A stretch of 7,297 nt of DNA, from assembly GCA_014523485.1 (NCBI GenBank), contig JAATVK010000274.1:1-7297 (forward strand), in the 5' to 3' direction. Under the pieces are notes generated by a model. The model was given only the letters and a program-made list of their open reading frames with translations, was not told the DNA's origin and did not search any database. The DNA comes from Nitrososphaerales archaeon TH5894 (GTDB lineage: Archaea; Thermoproteota; Nitrososphaeria; Nitrososphaerales; Nitrososphaeraceae). This document shows, piece after piece, positions 1 to 5,351 of the stretch. A program made the translations under genes and the position numbers. How positions within the stretch are numbered: the first letter of the stretch is position 1; each line of letters opens with the position of its first letter.

Positions 1-360
1 CTCTTTCTTGTCTCTGTTAAATGGTTTATCTCGGTTAAATGGAGGTCGGTCCCTGTCTCTGTTAAATGGTTTATCTCGGTTAAATGGAGGTCGGTCCCTG
101 TCTCTGTCTCTGTTAAATGGTTTATCTCGGTTAAATGGTTTGTCCTGATATGATTCTACCTTGGTAAGATCACTTAACTCAACATTTGTAATGGTTTGTG
201 GCTGTTCAGAAGTATCTTTATCTGTCCAATAATGTCCTAAACTACAGAAGCAAAAATCAGTTTCAAGGGAAGTTTTAAAACAAGATATATAATTGAGAGA
301 TAAATGATCTTGACAAAATTTACAATTACCAATATATTCACCATTATTTGCTAATGTCAT
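1..360 (-). CDS. Cys-rich protein with tandem Arg/Asp-rich repeat tail (partial, C-terminus off the left edge)
   Basis: An open minus-strand frame runs from ATG at 360 to the window edge without a stop, giving at least 120 residues. The N-terminal part has C13-x2-C16, C27, C37-x-C39 and H43, which looks like a small zinc-binding fold, although the spacing matches no family I can name. A Glu/Asp/Ser/Thr-rich linker (about 46-72) leads into a low-complexity tail from residue 73 built from the unit PPFNRDKPFNRDRDR, rich in Arg, Asp, Pro and Phe and probably disordered. No ATG, GTG or TTG lies in frame between the upstream stop and 360, so the start is well fixed. No Shine-Dalgarno site is visible, and an AT-rich box 21-30 nt upstream suggests a leaderless transcript. 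The RD tail recalls RNA-binding or protein-binding disordered tails, but function is unknown. The encoded repeats stay in frame through exact DNA duplication, which supports real coding. Confidence 0.72.
   Translation of the reverse strand, partial: MTLANNGEYIGNCKFCQDHLSLNYISCFKTSLETDFCFCSLGHYWTDKDTSEQPQTITNVELSDLTKVESYQDKPFNRDKPFNRDRDRDRPPFNRDKPFNRDRDRPPFNRDKPFNRDKKE
11..138 (-). repeat. Tandem 45-bp in-frame coding repeat, about 2.7 copies plus a 6-bp insertion
   Basis: Copies at 11-55 and 56-100 are identical over 45 bp. A 6-bp TCTCTG duplication (101-106, one extra Arg-Asp pair) precedes a third partial copy at 107-138. The period is a multiple of three, so each copy adds 15 residues (PPFNRDKPFNRDRDR) without a frameshift. 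The array lies inside the partial minus-strand gene. Identity at silent positions indicates recent expansion or homogenisation, so copy number probably differs between strains. Confidence 0.9.
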
Positions 361-1022
361 AATATCTTTTATATCAGGAGTAATAAATAACTTGTTAATA
401 GATAATTTCCTAGATAGATTATTCTTACTTGTTTATTTTATATTTTATAATTTTTTAGGTAATCCAATGTATACTGATGTCATAGGTTATATAAATTCAA
501 CAATCTTTTAATATTTTATGTTTCTTTTATATATCATTGAAACATTTGTTAATCTAAGATAATTGAAACAGAGAATGATAAAAGTAAAAAAGGCTTCTAA
601 CTATGAAAGATTTGTCTATACAAGCTTATTACAGTATCTTTTATAATGGAATGTATATGTTATTAAAAAATAGGATTTTATTAACAGTTGTAATAGGAAC
701 AGTATTAGAATAAAATAGTATTTCACATTATTCTTGGCTTTCAAAGAAGACAAAAAAAGAAAATGTTAACACATAAATTATAAATTTTTTATTTTTTCTA
801 TGAAAATTAATTATTAATTAATATCTTTTTTTATTATTGTTTTAAATAAAATTCTAATAATAAATATAATGTGAATATACTTTTTGAAATTGATTAATAT
901 TCACTAATAGAAATTTATAATATAATTATTAATTAATTCTCCATGTTATTCATTGACGGAATATAATATTTAAGAAAAATTTTTGTGTTTTAATGGTTTA
1001 TCGATAAATTATATATTCAATA
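361..1022. other. AT-rich intergenic spacer with no convincing gene
   Basis: The spacer separates two minus-strand genes. It contains long A/T runs, AAAAATTTTT at 975-984 close downstream of the next minus gene's stop (a possible termination zone), and an 8-bp inverted repeat, GTGAATAT at 871-878 and ATATTCAC at 897-904 with 18 nt between. Two short overlapping frames on opposite strands (plus 603-713, 36 codons; minus about 44 codons from a TTG) encode hydrophobic peptides, but neither has a motif or a clear translation signal. Confidence 0.5.
381..390 (-). promoter_or_regulatory. Candidate archaeal TATA box for the RD-repeat gene
   Basis: Read on the minus strand, TTATTTATTA lies 21-30 nt before the ATG at 360. 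This fits an archaeal box A driving a leaderless or nearly leaderless mRNA. In DNA this AT-rich such matches are common, so the position is the main support. Confidence 0.35.
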
Positions 1023-1352
1023 TTATAGGACTTTTTTCATTAGTGACTTACATCTTGGGCATAAACGGCTATTATGTACATTATTACATTTAGAGCATAC
1101 ATATATTATAGATTCATGAAATTGTGTAGGGTCAAAGAGTAATAATGAAATTATTAAACTAGGTCTTATTAATTTACTTTTTTTATCATTGTAGCATAAT
1201 TTTAATCGGTTTTTAATAAAATTTGTTGTCACTACTGCTCCAAAGCCCAGTAGGATTGATATAGGATAGGGCAGAGTAAATGCTGTTATAAAACCAATAC
1301 CCATAAATATGCATAACCATTTAACGTGATATGCATTAATATCCTTAATCAT
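1023..1352 (-). CDS. Small membrane protein with C-terminal zinc ribbon
   Basis: This encodes 109 residues from an ATG; an in-frame TAA lies 9 nt upstream, so the start is firm. A hydrophobic block at about residues 11-46, broken by a Pro-Tyr-Pro turn at 28-30, makes a likely pair of membrane helices. A Lys/Arg-rich stretch (47-64) and a second hydrophobic patch (about 64-73) follow. The C-terminus carries C86-x2-C89-x8-C98-x2-C101, a classic four-cysteine zinc ribbon, with H93 between the pairs. The zinc ribbon probably sits in the cytoplasm on a membrane anchor. Such proteins are frequent in archaea, and their roles (nucleic-acid or protein contact at the membrane) are mostly unknown. The gene stands alone, with spacers of several hundred bases on both sides. 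I recognise no named family beyond the ribbon. Confidence 0.8.
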   Translation of the reverse strand: MIKDINAYHVKWLCIFMGIGFITAFTLPYPISILLGFGAVVTTNFIKNRLKLCYNDKKSKLIRPSLIISLLLFDPTQFHESIIYVCSKCNNVHNSRLCPRCKSLMKKVL

Positions 1353-1799
1353 ACTACTTTATTATTGCATCATATTCTTAGGCTTATTGCATATATTTCT
1401 CAGTTTTTTATTTATTTAGATTTAAAGGAACGGTAATTGAATTATAAATTAAAACTACATGTAATGAAATACAAATACTAATAATAAATGGTAGTGTCTT
1501 TATTATAATTATAAATAAAACTTCATGATTACAAATAATCATACACCTATTAAATTCCCTATTTATTATTGAATTTAATAGCTCATAGATATTTGTAGAA
1601 TTATTTTACTAATTACGTCAAAAGTAAAAGCGTGTATTTCTTTCCTACTTTTCATACGATTTTTGTAATATTCAGAAAATGTTAAGTTAAACTAATTAAA
1701 TAATCAATAGGAGATTCGACAAAGAAAATGAGATCTAGAGAGATTTCGTTACTTCATTCATTTATTTTTATTTTTGCGTCTCAATTCCTTTGTTTTTAT

Positions 1800-1976
1800 T
1801 TATAAATAATCATTAATCGATATTTTCATTATCGGCAGTAACTTTTCGGCGCCGAAAAATTTTAAATTGGAAAAGAGCCTTTTAATACCTATTAACTCCT
1901 TTTTCTGCCTGATGTAATCAGGTTCCGCACTATGTCGATACTTTGAAGTTTTATCTGATGTTTGTTTATAAAGAGC
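1800..1976 (-). pseudogene. Possible 3' fragment of a decayed gene (58 codons, no start)
   Basis: The minus frame from just after a TGA (1977-1979) to TAA (1800-1802) is open for 58 codons. It gives a balanced, charged peptide with Lys, Arg, Glu, Asp, Gly and Pro, unlike the Asn/Ile/Phe/Tyr bias expected of random AT-rich DNA. It has no ATG, GTG or TTG before residue 50, so as it stands it cannot be a normal complete gene. A second protein-like minus frame in another phase lies upstream (2044-2118), as expected of a gene broken by frameshifts. Against this, open frames of this length occur by chance in so much spacer. I do not recognise the product. Confidence 0.28.
1843..1858. repeat. GC-core perfect palindrome TTTTCGGCGCCGAAAA
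   Basis: This 16-bp perfect palindrome has the core CGGCGCCG, which is striking in such AT-rich surroundings. It could be a protein-binding site or a cruciform. It also falls in frame within the possible remnant at 1800-1976, where it would encode the Phe-Phe-Gly-Ala-Glu-Lys region, so coding coincidence is a competing explanation. Confidence 0.6.
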
Positions 1977-2173
1977 TCAAGCTTACAATAGGTTAATTAT
2001 TTAAGAGAAATAACACTAACCAATCTAGATGTATTGTAGATTAGTATGATTTACTATTAACCACATGTTTTAAGCAATTCAATTCTCGTAAATTATTGAA
2101 TCTATCTAGTTTTATTTTTCAATTACATTTAAACAACAAAATTTAGATAGTTAGAAAACCAAAAAATTATTTA

Positions 2174-2350
2174 ATGAGTGTTATCACGTGTAGAAATTGT
2201 GGAGCAGATATGGTTGTTTCGCAACCTGATCGGATTCATACAATCGTAGATAGAAAAGTTTTGAACTGGAAGGATTATGTGAAATTTACAATTAAATGTA
2301 AAAAATGTGCTATTCCAAACAAATTGTATTGGAGTAAACCGAAAGAATAA
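2174..2350 (+). CDS. 58-residue protein with two CxxC knuckles (zinc-ribbon type)
   Basis: ATG at 2174 opens a 58-codon frame ending in TAA at 2348-2350. The peptide has C6-x2-C9 near the N-terminus (TCRNCG) and C42-x2-C45 (KCKKC) near the C-terminus. These knuckles, about 32 residues apart, would together hold one zinc ion. The middle is mixed hydrophobic and charged (VDRKVLNWKDY), and the tail is Lys-rich and soluble. The paired knuckles and the balanced composition are the argument for a real gene; the opposite-strand frame over the same bases lacks any motif and is a shadow. It stands alone between long spacers. Small archaeal zinc-ribbon proteins often bind nucleic acids or partner proteins, but nothing here gives a specific role. 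A weak AT box (TTTAAAC near 2128-2134) lies about 40 nt upstream. Confidence 0.72.
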   Translation: MSVITCRNCGADMVVSQPDRIHTIVDRKVLNWKDYVKFTIKCKKCAIPNKLYWSKPKE

Positions 2351-2730
2351 CAAGGATAGAAATTAAATTTTAATAATATGAACAAAGATCATTGTAGGTT
2401 TAAGCCAACTATTATATGACATGTGAAATATAATATAATTTCTAAAATAAGGAATAAAATTTCTGAAAAATCATTTTATATGTAATATTCATTCGATATA
2501 GAAGAAATGAAATAGTAACAATAAGAATACTTGTAAAGAAATAAAAAATCTATTTTTTGTCTTATTATTATGTTTTTTTATTATTTATTTATTATTGATA
2601 AATTGGATTATTTGTTCCTAATAAATTGGATATATTATAAAAATATATATATATAAAATATGTGTATAAAGGAATGAATTTCATCTATGACTATATTAAA
2701 AAACTGATTTTATGTATAAATTGTATTTTA
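2351..2730. other. AT-rich spacer between convergent genes, with oligo-T tracts
   Basis: The spacer holds no gene I can support. For plus-strand transcripts there are T6 (2553-2558) and T7 (2573-2579) tracts that could end transcription of the upstream zinc-ribbon gene, though they are about 200 nt past its stop. An 11-bp direct repeat, ATAAATTGGAT, occurs at 2598-2608 and 2621-2631. An AT dinucleotide tract lies near 2643-2654. Confidence 0.45.
2698..2703 (-). terminator. Oligo-U tract downstream of the CDGSH gene
   Basis: Six A residues on the plus strand give a U6 tract in the minus-strand RNA about 28 nt past the CDGSH stop codon. Archaeal RNA polymerase can terminate at oligo-U tracts without a hairpin. 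Short runs are common here, so this is a candidate only. Confidence 0.35.
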
Positions 2731-2922
2731 TTAGATTTCTATTCTTGTTCCATCAGGATTATATTGGTAAACTTTTCCCTCTTGTTCATCTTTAGTTTTC
2801 TTGTGTGATCCATCACAAAATGGTTGATTACTACTTAGTCCACACATACAAATCCACTTGCTTTCATTTCCTACTTTTACCTCCATAGGTCCTCTATCTT
2901 CCTTTCTTACTAGTCTTGCCAT
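2731..2922 (-). CDS. CDGSH-type iron-sulfur protein
   Basis: This encodes 63 residues from ATG at 2922. It contains the full CDGSH signature: C25-x-C27-G-L-S-S-x2-P34-x-C36-D37-G38-S39-H40. In this family the three cysteines and the histidine hold a [2Fe-2S] cluster, with the single His making the cluster labile or redox-tunable. At 63 residues it is a minimal single-domain version with no membrane anchor or second CDGSH motif, unlike mitoNEET, so it should be a soluble cytoplasmic protein. The C-terminal YNPDGTRIEI segment is typical of short prokaryotic members. Likely roles are electron transfer, cluster transfer or redox sensing; the substrate or partner cannot be told from the neighbours, which are unrelated. 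A likely box A lies about 20-30 nt upstream and an oligo-U tract follows. Confidence 0.93.
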   Translation of the reverse strand: MARLVRKEDRGPMEVKVGNESKWICMCGLSSNQPFCDGSHKKTKDEQEGKVYQYNPDGTRIEI

Positions 2923-2941
2923 ATATGCTTTCTATCATCAT

Positions 2942-2952
2942 AAAATATATTT
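2942..2952 (-). promoter_or_regulatory. Candidate TATA box for the CDGSH gene
   Basis: Read on the minus strand, AAATATATTTT lies 20-30 nt before the ATG at 2922. This is the usual distance for an archaeal box A with a leaderless or very short 5' end. Confidence 0.4.
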
Positions 2953-3202
2953 GTATTTTATCTCTTTTCAATTGAATCTGTTAATTAAACCTAGAATACT
3001 ATTTACCGTCGTAATCGATTCTTCCAGGCTATGAAGCAGATATCATAGTTTTAAATACCTATAAATGATACAAATCTGGCTGAAAAGCTCAGTTTTGGAG
3101 GTTTCTTAACATTATTATTTTTGATAACCGTCTTTATTAAGGTAAATAATATTCAACTTGTATTTAAAAATCAATATATATACTCTAATTTTGTTTCGAC
3201 AT

Positions 3203-3213
3203 TTTTAAATATT
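3203..3213 (+). promoter_or_regulatory. Candidate TATA box for the AAA+ ATPase gene
   Basis: TTTTAAATATT lies 27-37 nt before the TTG start at 3240, the expected spacing for box A and a start site within a few bases of the first codon. This supports the chosen TTG start over the much later in-frame ATG (residue 47). Confidence 0.4.
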
Positions 3214-3239
3214 ACAAATCACATTTTACCATAAGGTTA

Positions 3240-3989
3240 TTGTTTAAAACAATTTTTAAAAAATTTTCTAACTCAACAAATAAAAAAAATTTAGATTCTA
3301 GTTTATTTGCTCATAAAAATTATGAGGACAAATTATTTAATTCAATAGTTGGATATAGTGATATTAAAAAATTTTTAATGCGTTGTATAATCTCTAAAGA
3401 ACAGGTCCACATTCTTTTTACAGGACCTCCTGCTACCTCAAAAACAGTTTTTTTATTAGAAATGTCTAGAGAACTTTCTAATTCCTATTTCATAGATTCT
3501 ACTGCAACAAGCGGCATAGGTATAGTCGATTTTTTATTTTCCAATCCAAATACTAAATTTCTTCTTATAGATGAAATTGATAAATTAACTAAAAAAGATC
3601 AAACTGTCTTATACAATTTAATGGAAACAGGCATTTTAAATGAAATGAAAGCTGAAAGAACTAAAGGTTTCAGACAACAAAAAATGAATATAAAAATTTT
3701 TGCTACTTGTAATGAATTAACTAAATTGACTCAACCATTAAAATCACGGTTTATGAAACTGGAGTTACCTGAATATACTTGGGAAGAATTTTTAACTATT
3801 TCAAATAATTTAATAAAATCAAGGTACAAATATCTAGACGAAAGAGTTTCAACAAGAATAGCAGAAGTGGTTTGGAATGATATTAACACCAAAGATATTA
3901 GAGATGTCTTGCAAATTGCTAGACTTACACGTAATCTTGAAGATATAGAGGATATAGCTTATACTTTAATGAAGTATAAACCAAAGTAA
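3240..3989 (+). CDS. AAA+ ATPase with variant Walker A
   Basis: This encodes 249 residues from a TTG start. No ATG, GTG or TTG lies upstream after the stop at 3186-3188, and the next Met (residue 47) would remove the segment just before the ATPase core. Domains in order: a basic N-terminus (1-30), Walker A at 62-69 (GPPATSKT), Walker B at 107-114 (FLLIDEID), sensor 1 in ATCNEL with N158, a likely arginine finger R170 (LKSRF), and a helical lid with candidate sensor 2 R221 (DIRDVL). This is one complete AAA+ module, closest in style to RuvB/MoxR-like or MCM-like archaeal ATPases. The protein should hydrolyse ATP as a ring oligomer and remodel DNA or protein, but there is no dedicated DNA-binding or protease domain. 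In Walker A the two glycines of GxGK are Ala65 and Ser67. No partner gene is adjacent. The precise target is unknown. Confidence 0.88.
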   Translation: MFKTIFKKFSNSTNKKNLDSSLFAHKNYEDKLFNSIVGYSDIKKFLMRCIISKEQVHILFTGPPATSKTVFLLEMSRELSNSYFIDSTATSGIGIVDFLFSNPNTKFLLIDEIDKLTKKDQTVLYNLMETGILNEMKAERTKGFRQQKMNIKIFATCNELTKLTQPLKSRFMKLELPEYTWEEFLTISNNLIKSRYKYLDERVSTRIAEVVWNDINTKDIRDVLQIARLTRNLEDIEDIAYTLMKYKPK

Positions 3990-4565
3990 CAACAACAACC
4001 ATTTTATTTTTTTCTTATTACAATACTTTGTTTAATCATATACATTTTATGCTTCTTTTTTTATGATCAATCAATGTCACTATTCTGAATATAGTTGTAT
4101 AAGTATTGTATTATATATTTTAAAAGTTTTAACAATAAATGATTCTAATAAGTAACCTTATTTGGTTAATCGTTTGAGTTCTTTCTGTCAGTATAATAGT
4201 TAGATTTAATTTAATATTTACCTCAATCGAGAAGTAATGTCAATATGTTCTCTAATTGTCTCCTGGATCTTGGTGAGGGGATCTTTTCTAATTTGATTAC
4301 TAGAACTAGTACCAATTCTTTAAGACTACATATGTCATAAAAAAATAATAGCGAAATATTATTATATTTTCAACCTAAAGCCCCTATCGATATTCATACT
4401 TGGTAAACTATAGCAGTAGCACACTATAAAATTTCATACATAAAGCAGATCTATCTTATTTTGAATCGATTATCAGTTTCATAAATGAATTATAGATCAT
4501 TAAATTACAACACACCAACAGATGGAAATCATCCTTTGACAAACTTTTTTATATTATCATTGTGA
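3990..4565. other. Spacer between convergent genes, with a possible short coding remnant
   Basis: Apart from the T tract near its left end, the spacer contains no gene I can support. The part at about 4221-4320 is richer in GC and on the minus strand reads as a hydrophilic, helix-like 33-codon frame (4221-4319, stop TAA at 4218-4220) with only a TTG one codon before the end. Over the same bases the plus strand has a 31-codon ATG frame (4245-4340). An AT hairpin (AATAATA at 4344-4350, TATTATT at 4357-4363, loop GCGAAA) follows. Short ATG or TTG frames at 4063-4155 (plus) and 4456-4542 (minus) have no motif. Confidence 0.45.
4007..4013 (+). terminator. Oligo-T terminator after the AAA+ gene
   Basis: A T7 tract within a T-rich stretch (4002-4013) begins about 13-18 nt after the TAA of the AAA+ gene. 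This is the typical form of a hairpin-free archaeal terminator. Confidence 0.5.
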
Positions 4566-4907
4566 TTACCATAGAGGTTTATTATTAATCATTAAATATT
4601 TATTATATTTCTTTGCTAATCTGTTTGCATCAAGAGCTTGAATTATCCAAAATACAACGTAGGCTATTCCAAAGATCATAGATAAATCAAGACCCTGTAT
4701 AATGGGATCATTTTGAGATATAAACTCAGTTAAAAATACAAATATTCCGATTACAAACGGAATCCAACCTATAAACATTATTAGAACACCGCGTAATACC
4801 TTTCCAATATAGATGTGTCCTATACCACAAAATCCAAATACCCCAGCTATTATGGCGATCAAGAAAGCTAAGCCATTGTTTTTAAAAGGAATGGAAGCAA
4901 CAGTCAA
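4566..4907 (-). CDS. TM2-type small membrane protein
   Basis: This encodes 113 residues from TTG at 4907; no other start codon lies between it and the upstream stop at 4980-4982. Hydrophobic segments lie at about 13-30, 37-60 and 76-91. The stretch FGFCGIGHIYIGKVLRG (24-40) matches the TM2 domain hallmark, a Gly-rich turn with G-x-G-H-x-Y-x-G-K between two helices, and IIQALDANRLAKKYN (88-102) matches the Asp-containing motif that commonly closes archaeal TM2-like proteins. The family is widespread in bacteria and archaea and has no assigned biochemical function. The protein should be embedded in the cytoplasmic membrane with a basic, soluble C-terminal tail. There is no zinc ribbon at the N-terminus, unlike many relatives. 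The neighbouring genes do not form an operon with it. A TATA-like TTTATATA sits only about 4-11 nt before the TTG, so the true start may lie a little downstream. Confidence 0.82.
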   Translation of the reverse strand: MTVASIPFKNNGLAFLIAIIAGVFGFCGIGHIYIGKVLRGVLIMFIGWIPFVIGIFVFLTEFISQNDPIIQGLDLSMIFGIAYVVFWIIQALDANRLAKKYNKYLMINNKPLW

Positions 4908-5024
4908 TCTATATAAACAATAAAGAAAAGCCGTTAATAAACTAAGTTGCGATAGATTCTGTAAATGATATGTTATTTTTTATATCTTTTTTAGACAAAA
5001 CTTTTGAAAATGGGTATTTTAAAA

Positions 5025-5048
5025 ACTATAAAATAGTCTTATTTTTTT
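5025..5048 (+). terminator. Small hairpin followed by a T7 tract (terminator-like)
   Basis: ACTAT (5025-5029) pairs with ATAGT (5033-5037) across an AAA loop, followed by CTTA and seven T residues (5042-5048). The shape is that of an intrinsic terminator on the plus strand, yet no plus-strand gene lies just upstream, so either an unseen small transcript ends here or it is fortuitous. Confidence 0.25.
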
Positions 5049-5127
5049 CTGGCAGAGTATTATATTTCCAAATAGTAGAGTAAATAACAGACCTGCCATA
5101 TTTTTTATATAATTACTGAGCTGCTGC

Positions 5128-5154
5128 TATCGGTTTATAGAATATAAACTGATA
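5128..5154 (+). repeat. 12-bp stem with 3-nt loop (intergenic hairpin or operator)
   Basis: The arm at 5128-5139 (TATCGGTTTATA) pairs with 5143-5154 (TATAAACTGATA) across the loop GAA. The only imperfection is one G-T pair, which would be a G-U wobble in plus-strand RNA but an A-C mismatch in minus-strand RNA. This is the longest near-perfect stem I found. T6 or longer follows at about 5170-5175. It lies about 200 nt upstream of the plus-strand membrane protein gene. Confidence 0.6.
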
Positions 5155-5351
5155 ATTAAAATCATATTCTTTTTTACTACTAAAATAAATATATCTAAAG
5201 ATTACTTAATCGAAATAGAAATAGAATATAATAAAGAATTAGAAATAGTGGCAGGCCTAAAAGTTTTCATAACCTATTTTGTATAAAATAATGTAACAAT
5301 TAAATTTAATAAATTTTATTCCTAGGTATACAAGAGGAAAGAATACTTACT

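Larger units (their letters stand above)
1353..2173. other. Long spacer between divergent genes, with possible gene remnant and palindromes
   Basis: This 820-bp stretch holds no intact gene I can support. Most is AT-rich, but about 1840-1980 is visibly richer in GC. That part includes a 16-bp perfect palindrome (1843-1858), a 6-bp stem with 3-nt loop (CCTGAT at 1908-1913, ATCAGG at 1917-1922) and a startless minus-strand open frame (1800-1976). A further 25-codon minus frame (2044-2118) in a different phase also reads as protein-like. A 25-codon hydrophobic plus-strand frame (1728-1805) follows AGGAG at 1709-1713, but the spacing of 14 nt is too long to be convincing. Confidence 0.5.
2923..3239. 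other. Divergent promoter spacer between CDGSH and AAA+ genes
   Basis: This 317-bp spacer carries the likely promoters of both flanking genes. A hairpin with CTATGA at 3029-3034 and TCATAG at 3043-3048 (8-nt loop) is followed by TTTT at 3049-3052. A plus frame of 59 codons (3055-3231) is open up to 5 nt before the AAA+ start, but it has no ATG or GTG and only an internal TTG at 3121, so I do not call it a gene. Confidence 0.45.
4908..5351. other. Spacer between divergent membrane-protein genes, with two hairpins
   Basis: No gene can be supported in these 444 bp. Two stem-loops occur, at 5025-5037 and 5128-5154, each followed by a T-rich tract on the plus strand. A plus frame of 57 codons (5113-5283) is open but lacks ATG or TTG and has a GTG only near its end. 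An AT-rich box (TTTAATAAATTTTA, about 5305-5318) lies 34-47 nt before the start of the downstream gene. Confidence 0.45.

Noticed and set aside
11..138. Regular tandem repeats that might suggest a CRISPR array
   Set aside because: Units abut with no unique spacers, the period is 45 bp, and the repeats translate in frame as part of an open minus-strand gene.
603..713. 36-codon plus frame (ATG) and an overlapping about 44-codon minus frame (TTG), both hydrophobic
   Set aside because: Frames this short are expected by chance in AT-rich DNA, the two contradict each other, and neither has a translation signal or motif.
871..904. 8-bp inverted repeat GTGAATAT / ATATTCAC with 18-nt spacing
   Set aside because: It is AT-rich and short, and no gene start is nearby for it to regulate; chance is the simpler explanation.
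1901..1990. Locally GC-richer stretch with a 6-bp stem and GGTTCC, considered as a tRNA or other structured RNA
   Set aside because: No cloverleaf, no T-loop GTTCRA motif and no acceptor pairing could be found; no tRNA-like segment was seen anywhere else in the window.
2171..2353. 60-codon minus-strand frame over the small zinc-knuckle gene
   Set aside because: It is a shadow of the plus-strand 58-residue frame, has a Phe/Ile/Asn-biased composition and no motif, whereas the plus frame has two CxxC pairs.
3061..3100. ATGATA and CTGA motifs that might mark a C/D-box guide RNA
   Set aside because: The box C match is imperfect and no second C'/D pair at the right spacing follows.
3055..3231. 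59-codon open plus frame ending 5 nt before the AAA+ gene
   Set aside because: It has no ATG or GTG and only an internal TTG, overlaps the likely AAA+ promoter, and its composition is typical of random AT-rich sequence; open frames of this length are expected by chance in the total spacer.
4063..4155. 30-codon ATG frame after the AAA+ gene
   Set aside because: Short, no motif, no upstream signal; it lies just past the likely terminator.
4456..4542. 28-codon minus TTG frame downstream of the TM2 gene
   Set aside because: Short, no motif, no conserved feature; probably chance.
5113..5283. 57-codon open plus frame upstream of the four-helix protein gene
   Set aside because: No usable start codon near its beginning, and part of it is the 5128-5154 hairpin; length alone is not significant.
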